Positions 11,124-23,600 of a stretch of 64,000 bases of DNA are shown here, in pieces. The position numbers and the translations under genes are program-made. Numbering within the stretch: position 1 is the stretch's first letter; every line of letters starts with the position of its first letter. Where the stretch lies: positions 1 to 64,000 of the forward strand of contig VCJN01003538.1 in NCBI GenBank assembly GCA_006384855.1, read 5' to 3'. The DNA is from Tetraselmis striata (lineage: Eukaryota > Chlorophyta > Chlorodendrophyceae > Chlorodendrales > Chlorodendraceae). The notes below the pieces were generated by a model. That model was not told the origin of the DNA. It worked only from the letters and a program-made list of their open reading frames with translations, and made no database searches.

Positions 11124-12226
11124 GTCAATGCATTACTACGGTGAGCTTATGCATTCTATGGCAGCATATAGAGTAAGGAGACTTGCATTGGCACATTGAA
11201 TTGAAAAAGTAATTACATGTTCTACTTGGTTAGGTTACTATGTGCCAATGTTTTCTATTGTGCTGCATATGTGTTTGCAGTTTGCCGGGTCGATGCCTCA
11301 GCAAGGATGCTCTTCTTTGGAGCGCTTTTGTTGTACTGCAGATGTGTTTGCAGTTTGCTGGGTCGGTGCCTCAGCATGTATGCTCTTCTTTGGAGCGTTG
11401 CGGACGAAACTGTTCTCCACTATTTTAGTGGATGACCGTAGATATGGTGGCTTATGGGTGTTCTCCACCTCGACCGCCCCGGCCGCGGCCAGAATATTTG
11501 CCGCTGCCTCTCCCTCTAGAGCGGCCGCCACGGCCTCCACTGCAACCTCCCCGATCACCACGGCCACCACCACCATTATGCTTCGAGGGCATGTCTAATG
11601 TTACTGCTGTGTTTAGCAGTTGCACTGAGGGCCCTGGCTACAAGCCTAGGTGCCTACTCAGGTTATCATAAACCTTACGGCGTGCATCTGCCGAATCCTC
11701 ATTGGGATGTGCCCGGCTTCCAGGCTGTTTGGCGCTGGAGCACTTGAGGAAGATACCATTTCTTTGATGGTTGGGCAGGATCCCCTGCTTCAGCCTTCTG
11801 CCAGAGCCTCGGCCAGGTCACCCTGGCAAAGCAGGTGGTTCCTGCTGGCCAGAATATTGTATGTTAGTATATCGTGGATGGGTCTGACACATTCTAAATA
11901 TTTTCATGAATTACTGATTGCAATGACCTATTGTATGGTATGTATGGTAAATGTTTACTGGCCTATAGTGTAGATTTCGAGTTGCCTTTGAAACCCGACA
12001 TTAAGGTCTGCATTCTTGCGGAATTTTCCGATCAAGTAATGCTTAATATATTCTGGGGTGCTGGGATGAGTATCACTGTACCCAATCAACTGCAGCACCC
12101 AACGGAAGAACGTGGCCAGAGTGTTACGATATTTGTATGATATAATTTGCAGGCAACATTCCATTATGCCTGAAGTATTTTGAGGGTCATGACTCCAGTT
12201 TTTACTTTGTATATAACATATTATCT
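11124..12226 (-). pseudogene. retroelement gag remnant with RGG-rich tail
   Basis: No long frame survives, but minus-strand pieces read as gag-like. 12164-11955 gives a helical stretch (TLATFFRWVLQLIGY ... YIKHYLIGKF), and about 11600-11460 gives a Gly/Arg-rich tail (GGGGRGDRGGCSGGRGG, then GRGRGGRGG) typical of retroelement nucleocapsids. An imperfect 73-bp tandem duplication lies at about 11265-11405. No protease or polymerase is visible. The family is not determined. Confidence 0.35.
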
Positions 12227-12354
12227 AGCGAAGCGTCGATTTTTCGGCGGTGAGCTTTATTGCCGTACGGGCACCGGTATAGTGCAGCGGATCGGGCCTA
12301 TAGGTGCATGACTAAAGCGCTTATCTACTGGCATGTACTACTAAGTACTATAAT

Positions 12355-12777
12355 TCACCCACCCACCCGCCCACCCGCCCACCCACCCACGGTCCGTAAT
12401 TACACAGCCGTCCGATTATGATCTCACGGTTGGGAGGTACTGGTATTGGTACGTACTCGCTACTCGCTGCTGGTAATGGAAAAAAAACTTTGGTAATTCA
12501 AAGCTCCGGCAATGCGAACGGTCGCTGCTGGTATTGGTACTCGCTACTCGCTGCTGGTACTGCTGGCACTGGTACTGGTACTCGATACTCGCTGCTGGTA
12601 ATGGAAAAAATCTCTGGTACTTCAAAGCGCTGGCAATGCAAACGCTCGCTGCTGGCACTTCAAAGCGCTGGCAATGCAATTCATGGAACTGTAGGCCAGT
12701 GATATAGAACCCGTTCTTTGAAAATCTTCTGAAAAATCGACGCATCGCTGATTCAACTGTCAAGTTACTTCATATTC
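12355..12777 (+). repeat. dispersed direct repeat, right copy
   Basis: This is the counterpart of 3128-3469, in the same orientation. It has a (CCCA/CCCG)n tract at 12355-12391, the same GGTCCGTAATTACACAGCCG head, a longer set of CTCGCTGCTGG tandem units, and the same terminal block ending TTACTTCATATTC. Just outside it, 12227-12270 is an inverted copy of 3076-3120. Confidence 0.8.
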
Positions 12778-13008
12778 TATGCCAACCGATGAAAATCAGT
12801 AAAGGCAGTTCCACGGATACCTCGCTTTTGAGCGAACATGGTGTCTAAAGTCGTATAGTATTATTATGATTGTTTATTGATAGAGTCAAGCCTATATTGT
12901 TCTGACATATAGTCATAGACATGCGCCATTATAGTAGGTCCAACTTTGTCCAGGAACTGCATGAAGTCAGTCAAGAACAGAGTGTTATGATGATTAGCAT
13001 GCAATTTC

Positions 13009-14700
13009 TCATGCCCTAGTAAAGGGGGTCAGTTTCAATTGCAATGATGGTTGATGTCCAACCATGGCAACATAAGTTGGGATATATTCAGGCTGGCCAC
13101 TCACATGGAGTGGATCCTCATGCCTCGGCGACTTTCGTCTGGTCTCTCCAATTGGAGGATATGGTGGGCGCTTGTTCGCCCTATTGTCAGATTGTTCTGC
13201 GTAGGGGTTATGTTGTACCACCGGATCAATGTCCATCGATGCTTACCCTTTATCTTGTGGGTTTACCACATGTTGTTCATGTGCCGATTGGGTTATGATA
13301 GCATGAATTGCAGAATGTTGATGGCAAACCCATAGGTTGATTTGTAAACTGTTTTCTGGGATATGGTATTGCAGGAAATATGTTGGCATTACTTTGGAAT
13401 TTTTGTTGGACTTCATTATTGTATCTCAGCTTCCACGCCTCAAGGAGAGGTGTGAGCTGGTTAATGTATTCCATGACCCATTCTGTTTTGGATCCCGGTT
13501 TGTACGCCAACAAGAATATTTTACAGTATTTAAGCACAGGGATCTGATATATGAAAGCCCCTTGGAAAAGTATCAGAGCCGTACTGGCTGGCTTTGGTGT
13601 AGCAGTTGCTAGCACACTGTCGACGTACTGCAACTGCAATATTGTTCGCTGCTGGGAGTCTTCTGCCCCCACTGGTTTATTCAGTCTGAAATACTGTGTC
13701 ATTATATTAATTGTCCACTTTTGAATAAGATCAGCCAGTTTTTCCACAAGGCTGGCATTCCAGCCTGGGTTATATTTGCTGCCATATCTTTATACGGTGT
13801 CAGATCTGAGTCCATATGCGGAAGGACCAGTCCGCCTGCTTGTCCGAGTTTGTTTGTATTATGATTTGATTCACTGGATTGACAACCCAGGATAATGTTT
13901 TGATTATGGTTGCTGTCTTCACGCAGCATATCATAATATGTTAGGTATCCTGATGGGAACATATCGTCAGTGTTTATGGTTGGATGTGTTGTCTTTTATG
14001 ATTGGTATATGTCAGAGCTCTCATGGCTCTGCTCGGAGATATGTTGACGAGATGTTTGTATGTTTCGGCGAGGTTGTGCCTCACCAATTGGGTTATTATG
14101 GTGATCGTGGAGAGGTTGTGATGATATCTCTACCTCTCCTTCTGGCAACATTTGTTCGCCAGAGTGACCCTCAGCTTGGCCTGGATTATCATGTATTTTG
14201 TATTTTGGTCAGGCAAGGCATGGCCTATTCATGCTATCTCGGAAAATTATAATAACATGTGGATTCATCCTAACATGTAATAGAATAGCAACAACAAGCA
14301 TTTGTTCGTTCGTATCGTGATATGAGGTGGCATATCATCTAAAATATTAACCACATTTGCGAGTTGTGGTTTGTCCTCATTCATTGAGGAGATATCGTTG
14401 TCGACCCCATAAGGCGACTGATTATCGTTTCGTCCGCAACTGCCATTGAGGCAACGATATCGTTCAGAATATAGTCGACACAGTCAGGGTTCAACCTGCT
14501 GGATATGGTTTGATTTCGGGCCTCTTCGGGCTCGATATGGTCTGGATATCGTAAGCGACGCAACAGTGTATGATTCCGACAATATGCTGATGTTTAATTA
14601 TTGTTATGTTGTCGATATGTTGCGGTGGGGGGATAAGGTGGGGTTGGGGTGGGAGTGGGAGTGGCTTACCTAATAGGCCACTAACCTCAATTCGGCTCAT
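13009..14700 (-). pseudogene. retroelement gag remnant
   Basis: Four minus-strand frames in succession read as parts of one gag-like protein: 14700-14381, 13962-13702, 13747-13277 and 13236-13009. The best part is 13747-13277, a helical domain (ADLIQKWTINIMTQYFRLNK ... EYINQLTPLLEAWKLRYNNE). It ends with a CxxC-like FCNSCYHNP element that may be a decayed zinc knuckle. Frameshifts near 13740 and 13250 join the pieces. No pol domain follows. It could belong to the same family as the gag-protease fragment at 3.4-4.8 kb, but I see no direct sequence overlap to prove that. Confidence 0.4.
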
Positions 14701-15770
14701 GCAAGAAGAAAAATAATGACGCTCTGAGTTCTACAGGCAGCGTCGCGTCCCGGTAATATCCAAACTCCGAGTAAGGTAGTAGCGCCGAGGTTGCGCAGAA
14801 AGTAGGAAATGTATGGTATATGCCTCCTCCTTGTGAAGGGCAGAGTTATGTTATGGTCGACTCAGTGGTCGAGAGGGTTCGAGAATATTGTGCTGCCTCT
14901 TTGCATGGTGTTCTCGAAACGGTACAAGGCAGGACGACTGCCTATTATTGTTTGCGGCAGGGTAATTGCCGGCGCCCGCGGTGGCTACGCTACAGGCGCG
15001 TAAGGTATGGCTGTTGGAAGCTCGCGAGGGAGCGATCGAGTAGGTAGAAGTACCAAATGTGAGGAAAGGTGCGCGTGGTGGAGAAAGTGAGTGCCATTCC
15101 AATGAGTGATGGTAGAGTATGATCAGGTTCCAGGCCGACAGGCGCCGTGCCTGATATATCAGGCGGCGCGATGTGGCCGACAGGACGCGGGCGCAGCCCG
15201 TCACCTTATGGGCGCGCGCTACGCGCTTAATGTGCTATGATGATTAGGGCTAGTGAGGGTATAGGATATACCCTCACAGCGGCACAGTACAGTACTCTCT
15301 GTCTAGGCAGACAAACCCGCAAAGCTAGGGTTAGGCCTGCAAATCGGGGGACACACATGGAACGGTTACTACGGGACAACAGCACGGTTACTGCGTTGCG
15401 TTAAAGCAGTCTGCTGGTGTGTGTGTTGGGGGGGGGGGGGGGTGGGGTGGGGGGGCAGACTGAATTGCAGAGAACTGCGAGACTGGCAAGCAGCTCAAGG
15501 CTGCCAGGGTTAAGTAGTCGCGGTAGGCACATATCCAGACCCTAGGCAGCTCTGCTGCACGAAACCGGAATTTAACTGCAGTCCTAAAGTACTGGAGGAA
15601 ATGCCAGAGTTTACGGAAAATACAACTGTTTTGGAGGATGCCACCATAGCCACCACAATTTGAGGGAACCCGATATTCCATGTGTGACATCTGCAGTTTG
15701 TACAGATACTATTTGACCTCCAATGTGCACCGGCATCTGCTAAAAAATAGGAGGATGCTTACAACACATG
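14701..15770. other. no supported gene
   Basis: I see no gene here. The stretch has a run of G at 15430-15460 and scattered short frames without family resemblance. It forms the 3' flank of the CCDC57-like gene, whose transcript terminator would be in this stretch. Confidence 0.4.
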
Positions 15771-15777
15771 AAAGCTC

Positions 15778-18700
15778 TTAGTAATCTTGTTGGTTATAAT
15801 TCCTGGTCTTTGGTCGCTGGGAGGCTTCTACATGCCTTCTTTTCAGCTTCGCCAGCTTCGCTTTCTGTGTATCAACAGCAACAGCAGCATAAAGCCATAC
15901 AAGTATTAGACACTATCCATGTGCCATACATGAGCATGATTCAGGAATTAATGACCCAAACAGCAGGCGTCCCACCATCATAATGCGCACACTCACTGTT
16001 AGATGCAATATATACGGTGCACGAATGCTGCCGCATAGTCGCATACTGACTGAACACAACACATTGCCGATGCATTCACTGCTGCTGATCTTATCAACTA
16101 TGATCTTATCAACTTTCCCAGCTCCAAGCGATTGAAGTCAGGATGGCAGCCACTAATATATATCAAGTTGTACCTGCGATGGAAGCTCCCTCGCACTTGC
16201 TTTCCCGGAGACCATCGTCCGATAAGTTTGAGTTGCTTTTGCAGGCGATGCACCTGCTGCATTGTAAGAAAAAAATCAGTCACGCATGCATGTAAACCAA
16301 ACCAGGCATTGCGCAATGTAGAATGAGTGCGTTCACGCTTAAGTGAACAAATGGCATGACACGTGCCTGGGGACCCCCAGGGTTGCAGGGCCTCATTTCC
16401 TCCGATGATGATATCTGAAATAGCATCACGCCTGGTTTCTCTCTGGATATCCATGCCAGCCCGAGTCACGCCTGCTAAAGTACATAGCAATGGGTCAGGG
16501 AACATTTGTTGCCTAGCAGGAATGCCGTACCATGAAGACAGGTTGATGAAGGAAAAAACATAGAGGTTTCACGGATCAGTGCAGGCATGGAGGACTATCA
16601 AGTGAATCGCACCTCCTGGCTGGCCTGTGCTTAAGTCGTGTTCCAAACTTAGAGTGGGCCTTGCGGGTGCTGACACACTTCTTGGCGGGTGATGCACATG
16701 CTCCACGCGTCCAGACAGCTGATCATCGGAGTGGTCATAATATGGTACACGGGTCCATGCTTGCTGCGCCTGATCCCGCTGCCATCCACATAGCGAATAC
16801 TGCAAGACAGCAGCAAATTGTCTAGTTCTGCAGACTGGCACTCCCAGAAATATAGCAAAAAGTTAGCATACACTTTGGTATGAGTTGCCGTGCTACTGTT
16901 GCGGATGCGCAGGCAGGCATGCCCACACCTGCTCCCGAGACTGGGCAGCCATATTCCGCTCAGCTCGCAGTTCGTTTCCAACCTCCATCAGCCTTTCATT
17001 CTCCCCTGTGAGTCGGGCTATTTCCAATTGACACCTGTTGATGGCAGCCAGCGCCGAATCAAAACGTTGTCATGATGCGCTATTTCAAAATGATGTGCAG
17101 CTCAACGCGGGGTTTGGTACTTTTACCTGGTTAACTGACGCTGCAATGTGGCTTGCCCAGTTCCATCTAGGGTAGTCGCTGACGATTGTGGTGCATGTTC
17201 AATATCTTGCTGCTGCTCTCGCTTGGTGATCTGCAGTCACAACAAACCAAGCGCTTTCCCGTAAATCACATAGCACCTGACTACCTCGAGCATGAGCAAC
17301 TGTTGAAGTTAACGTTTCCGGTTTTAATACAGCATACACAGCATGATGCTGGGCGTCTCACCTGCTGTTGGGCAGCTCCTTCGCCAGCACTGGCTTGCTT
17401 TGCTATCTGTATGGGTGATACAGAAACTGTTTTAAGCTCCGCTTTGCATAGCAAGCTGTAATTTGGCGTGTTCTGCGCAGCACCAGCCTGCATTGCAAGC
17501 CCAATAGCATCCCCCATACCTGATTCATTTGCTTCTCCATCTCCTCCCTCATTATGGATATTGTACACTTGAGTCGCTCCTGTTGCGCCTCTAGCTCAAT
17601 GACTGCCATACGTAGTCGGTGGTTCTCCATCTCCATGGTTTCACTTTCCGCAAGGGAATCCACACTTGTTCGCACAATGTCTACTTCTCCTTGACCGCCA
17701 CGTATGAGCTTCTCCAGGCTATCCGTAACCTAGCATAACATACTCCTCAGTTCATATGGTTGAGACTGTGCAGCATGATAAGTATTGCTGTAGATATGGC
17801 TGACAAGCATCGTGTCAGGCTCTGGGCTCAGGACCTGGCTATAACGCCGAGAGCCCTCGGCTTTACGCTTTGCTGCATCAGCGTCTGATGGCTGAACAGC
17901 AGGCGCATTGTTGACCTGTTGCAGCTGTGCGTAGTCAGGGGAGGGGGGAATGGATGCAATGGTTGAGGGACTCGCAAGCTCCGAACCCATCTCTGGCCTG
18001 GTAGATGTAGATCCAGCCTGCAACGCAGAGGCCATGTTACCGCGGAGAATGGGTAAGGCGAACATGTCATCACATATATGCTGTATTACCGGCATATAAT
18101 CACCGGCCATATATTGTCAAAACACAATGAAGGTGCTGTATTACCGGTCTTTTACTGTCAAAACATGACACGGTGCTAAGACCAAAATTTTCTCATCGTC
18201 ACCTGATTTTGTCATTCTCCATCAAAGCATTGTCAGGTTTGATGTCGCTGGTGCATCTGCCGGGATAACATACCCGTACCCAGGTACTGCGGTACCGTAA
18301 GATTGCATTAGCAGCGACATACACCCTACATATAGGTCACCACCCTTGAACCACCCTTGAATGAGTCAATTAGACTAAGTGCTCATAGGGGTTGTGTACA
18401 ATGCATGTGAATAATACACATGTAGCAATCTAAGCAAAATATGCGATCCCTGTTAGGTGTATATGCCACACCTTAACAGGAAAATATCGTGCATGGGATA
18501 TGAAGTCGGGTCCATACCTGATGAGCATGTTGGCTGCGCTGATCCAGGACGGAAGCAGGTTCTGTAATTGAGACGCGCAGGCGGGATATCTTCTCGCGAT
18601 TGTTGTAAGATGTGCTGGCATGTTTCGGACTTGCTTGATCGCACGCCCTGCCGTGGTGGGACTGAAGCTGGTGGCGAAGACGCTCCACTTCTTGTTCCAG

Positions 18701-21700
18701 GTCCTGGACAGAGTTGACGTGTCAGCCAGTGCAGTTAGAAGTGGACCCCAGCAAGCAGAGAGTTATTACAGAGGGCGAGTACCTGGCAATGCGCATTCGC
18801 ATCGTCCCTCTGCTTTGCTAGCGATTGTACCAGTTCTTCATGCTGGAACTCTTCTGTGTGTTCCCTTGCCGTGGCCACCTGAGCAGCAGCGGAACAATCA
18901 TAGGCGCATTTCTCGATCACTTTGCCCGATGTTTGATTTTCAAATAATGAAGCACCCTTTGGTGTGTATACACCTGTCGGTCTGTAATGCAAATCGTGCT
19001 AAGAGAAGGATTTAGGCAGGATCAAACCGCTGTTCGACATCAGCCGCAGTGCAGTTGGACAGTGAAGGGGTTACGTGCTGTAGTTCATGCAAATTACTTG
19101 CTTCTGAAATAGCTGTGACTGACATACCTGGTCCAGTTGGAGCTTGGCCTGTATAAGCTGCCGTTTCAGTTCGTCTTCACGCCTTGCAGATGCCTGCATC
19201 TCGTCCCTGTACTTTGTAATATCCGCCCGCCGTTCTTCCAGTACATTCTGCAGGCTCTCCACCTTGCTGCGCATAGATGCCAACTCCGCTGTGTGTTCCC
19301 AGATAGATTGCTTGGGTATAAACAGGCCAACAACAATACTCAGAGATGATCATGGGACTTTCTCACAATCTGTGGGGACTGGATGGCCCTCTATACATAC
19401 ACTGCTGATCAGGCATCACGCAAAGACACATATAGCAAAGAGTACACATATGCCCATGCCTTTAGTTGCGCAGCTTCAGCCTCGCACTTCTCCTGAGCCA
19501 CCCTGGACGCATTCTCATACGCTGCCCTGTGTCATACGTTTGTCAGGCAAGTGAAAATTGATGGACATATCAAACTGCATGCAAAGCAATCAGCAATACT
19601 TGGAAAGCAATACATAGCACGCTAGATTGGCGAAGACAAGAGTGAAGCCGAGAAAAATTGAGTACTGACATCCAGAATACCCAGCCATAACAATAAACAC
19701 CAACCTTTGGGAATGAATTTCTGCAGAAGATAATGTCAGCTTCTCCTCCATGTCCTTTCGTGTGATCTGCAGAGCGGCTTGGCAGGTGCTCAGCTCCGTC
19801 TGTAACGTCTGCGCCTTTTCTGCACGTCCGCACATTCATGGACTTGTAAGAGAGCTGCTGGATCAAAATGCTGCGGCTCAAAGCTACGCTCGAGAAAACA
19901 TGTATAACCAAGCCCGTGACACTTTGCTTTTTCACACCAGCGCAATGTCTTCAACGTGTGCGCGGCATAACCGCTGTCTACAAATGTGCACTCGGCAATC
20001 AATCGCGCAGACACTGCCAAATGCAAGGATTATGGAATTATTGGGCGATGGACTGCATGCACCGTACCTGCACGGACGGATCCCTAAGTATCTGACTGGT
20101 GGATGGTGGAGGGACCCAGCAACGAGATCAGTGTACTGGCGCATGCGAGCGACACAGCTGCTGTACGCACCTGCATATTCGGAGAGGGCCTGCTGCCGCA
20201 ATTCCAATTCTTGCGCATGCAAGCTCTTGGCTTCACACAGTTCCATTCTCGAAACTTCAACCTGTTTTCTTGCTTGCTGGAGCTCCTTGAAGTTTGTCTC
20301 TTTCTCAGCCGTGCTATCGGCGAGAGCATTCTGTAAATAAGAAGGCACGGCAGGGCACGGCGACAGCCAACCATGTAAGGACCTGCCCAAGAGCCGAGAG
20401 GCTGCCTCTGGTGCAGGTTTCGGTATAATGTTGTTCCCCTGCAGCTGTGTGGCATCGCATTGATGTAGAGGTAGATTTTACTGCTGCTATACAAAAATAA
20501 AAAGCATCGCAAATCGATAACATGTGTAAGTACTGTACAGCTTTTTGTTGGCGTCCATATGCATACTGTGCCATATACAATACATACGGTGCATGCTGCA
20601 AAGCGGACCATACACTAGTCGCTACTGCCCCACGGCTGGATAGAGGTCAACGAAAGAGAGCAAACACAGACCCAAAATATCTCAATTTGGATGAATCTCT
20701 CAAGAGAATGAAGGGTCATAAATCATCAGGCCATCACGACCCAGAAAAGTCAGGGTACCGTGTTTGTGGGTGAGGACAAAGCGATATCGCGAGTTGGGTG
20801 CCTTATTGCTACTCTTACTTGTACTACATGTACCCAGACTTGTACCCTGCAGCAGAGACATACCTCAAGTCGAACCGTCGCAGCTTCCTTCTCAGCCTTG
20901 ACCTGCCCTAGTTTGTGCTCCATTTGACGATTTGCATCGCGCAGATCAAGGCGCAGTTTGTGATTCTCTTCGTCCCTCTCCGTTAGCTTCGTTTCAAGGA
21001 GCTGCAACAGTGATACCACAACACCACATTATATGCTTGGCAGGTGCGCACTCTAGTTCAAATATGCAGGATATCGCGTACTCAGAAGGAGTGCCTGCCT
21101 ACTTCAACTCTCTCCTGAAGCAATTCGATGTCATGGCCGCGTGCGTCCGCAAAGGCCTTGGCTGTATCCGCGACTGCCAGCGCATCATCTGCTTTGGCTG
21201 TATATTCTGCTTCGAGCAATCTGCACACAATAGCAGTCGATTGCATGCTGTCATTCGGTATTCAATCTGCAACAGTACACACGAGCTATGTAATGCAATA
21301 ACAACAAGCACCAAGCAAAGGTGACAGGCGGAGAGCGGGCCCCGCCAATGGGCGTGCTGCCTACCTTGTGTGGTCCGTAAAACTCTGAGTCATTTCCCGG
21401 CGCTGTCGTACAAGCTCGTCTTCAGCCTCCGCTAATGCCCTCTGTGACAGATGTTGGGCAAAATATGTGAAATGCTCATATGGAGCAATGCCCGCTGCTC
21501 CAGTATACCAGTCAAACGGATTCACGGATCAGGCTGAGATAGATCAAATATTTCAAATGAATAACTTATATTTGTAACCACATTTACGCCACAGTCATGT
21601 CACTCAGTGGCTGCTGCTACCATACAAGCTCTGAATCTATCTGCAATCCTGAGTGCCGATGCAAAGCTTGGCGATGGCCAATGTGATGGGAGAGGGGAGG

Positions 21701-23027
21701 GAGCAACCATGAGCAGGGAATGACACCTGCATCTTCCTGCGCTGTGCTTCCCCTTCTTCCCACTGCAATCGCATTGTTTCCTCTCTTTGGAGTCTGTCAT
21801 TTTCAACCGTCTCTGCAACCTCTAGCCGATGCATCTTGCACATCGTCTCAGCTTCTGACGTTCGAGCCCTCTGTATGTTGAGTTCTGCAACCGTGGGAGG
21901 GTTTCAGAGTGGTTCATCAACTAAGACAGCAGAGAACGACTCATGAACGAGTGTTGGGGCAGCAATGAGTTGGGGCAGCAATGAGCTGTACCAGGCAGCA
22001 ATACAATTCCGACAGTATTGTTCATCCCCCCCTCTGATGAGGTGGAATGGGAACTACATGCAGCAGTGGAAATCGAAAAGCATACCAGACTGCAACTGTA
22101 TCAACTCGGATCGCATCTGGGATAAGAGCTCCTCCTTCTCGGCCGATGCGATTGACGCATCCTGCAACAGTTGCTCATAACGTTCCAAGTCCTGGTCTCT
22201 TTCGTCCAGCAGCCCGAGATTGTAGTGAAAATCATTCTTGAGGGCCTGGAACTGAGGGAGGAGTGTGTTGCATGACCATGAGCAGAAGTTTGCATGATGC
22301 ATTATTTGAATCCGGTTCTCGGGTCATTTTCGTGAGGTGCATCCATAAGCTATCACCAAAAAGAGCCGCCGTCCGAAACGCGGTCTGGCGCATCAAAATG
22401 GGTGGTATAGCTCAATGCATAACTCGAGAGATTCTTTCCTCTTGGACGAGGCAACGTATATTTATTGCAGACAAAAATTGATACGGGTAGCAAGGTCATT
22501 CATCCCAGAGTATGGTGGCATCGGGATTCGCCAGGCGATCACGATGTAGGCAACATTGCTTACCTTGCCTTGGGCGTGGGCCATGTTTGCTTGCGCATCT
22601 TCAAGCTATTCAACAGCACAACAGGGACGTACGTAAATCGCTCATTGTGCACACTATCAGAGTGTTTTTGCACACGAATAGCACACCCCCTTGAAAACAG
22701 CACACCTGCAACTCTGATCAGCGAGCGATATACACGGTATATACGCCAGTGATGTTTCTGACCTTAAGCTTACGGTACCGTATGATGCCTACTGAAGCTC
22801 GTCGCCGCAACCACCCATGCGAGAGATGTCACTGTGCGCGCAGTCACAACGCTGCAAGAAAGCAGGCAACTGCGTTGCGGGCGCACCTCTTTCCGCAAGT
22901 CATTAAGCCCCTTTTCTCGAAGGGCAGACACCTCTTGTTCCCTCTGCGCGATTTCTGTCATCAGAGTACCGATGCCGTCCGCTCTTTCCGGCAACCCGTT
23001 CAACTGACTACCTGCCGAGGTAGTCAT
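15778..23027 (-). CDS. coiled-coil protein resembling CCDC57 (basal body/centriolar), about 21 exons
   Basis: The start is ATG 23027 and the stop is TAA 15778-15780. Exons with matching phases: 22887-23027, 22086-22251, 21727-21884, 21365-21441, 21103-21220, 20864-21001, 20171-20330, 19705-19819, 19460-19526, 19128-19310, 18783-18878, 18518-18703, 17835-18017, 17520-17729, 17362-17406, 17127-17230, 16929-17034, 16679-16799, from 16471 (end unresolved, near 16360), 16197-16253, 15778-15864. The product is about 870 aa and mostly heptad-rich coiled coil. Near the N-terminus it has NDFHYNLGLLDERDQDLERY, a block I associate with the N-terminal region of CCDC57; human CCDC57 is of similar length. 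CCDC57 acts at centrioles and basal bodies, so the gene suggests a flagellated cell. The exon 9 donor is either GC at 19459 or GT at 19447. Family identity is probable, not proven; another ciliary coiled-coil protein is the alternative. Confidence 0.65.
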
Positions 23028-23600
23028 GGCTGGCCGCTCTCGCCACTGTTGCAGTCACACCGGCAGCAAGCACAGGCCGTGGACCAAGTGGAGTGCTGTG
23101 GTACTCCGTGACAGGCTTCCAATGAATGACATGGTGCAGACAGTCAGTCGGTTGTTCCTGCCTTGCTGGGGACAGCTTGCTTATTGTACTGTGATGACGG
23201 GCAGCCTTGTTCTTTCACCGAGAAACCCACCCCTACCAGGTAGTAGCTAGCTACATCTGTACCACAATTCCCTACTACCGGTACGACGGAAAGCTAAAAG
23301 GCAAGCTCCGCGCGCCATCTCCAGTCTGGGGCCCTCATCAGATGGGGCAGTCGGTCGCTGCGCGCGCCGGTCATCCTTGCAAGTATTACGGTAGGTAGCT
23401 CTTTATAGTACTGATTAAGCGGTGCTGATAGTTGTTTTTTCCGCCCCCGGGACAGGACTGGCACCAGTGAAATAGTGACTGGCACCGGTGCTGATGATAC
23501 TGTAGTACTGATGAAACGGTGGATTTGTTGCTGCCATTTTTTGTAATTCACACCGCCGGATGTAGGAGTATACTACCGCCGGATGGTCAATGCAGGAGTC
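23028..23600. other. 5' flank of the CCDC57-like gene; repeat fragments
   Basis: This is the upstream region of the minus-strand coiled-coil gene and should hold its promoter. No clear TATA box was identified. It contains one copy (23438-23500) of a dispersed repeat starting CCGCCCCCGGGACAGGACTGG, which recurs at 25012 and 44134. Confidence 0.4.

Noticed and set aside
3128..12777. The two direct repeats as LTRs of one 9-kb retrotransposon
   Set aside because: They do not have TG..CA ends, the internal retroelement pieces do not form one gag-pol order, and the interior is dominated by a CACTA element.
16569..16841. Stop at 16569 as the C-terminus of the coiled-coil gene
   Set aside because: A GTGTGT donor at 16678 leaves one base that joins in phase to an exon at 16471. 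Further exons to 15778 keep protein-like sequence.
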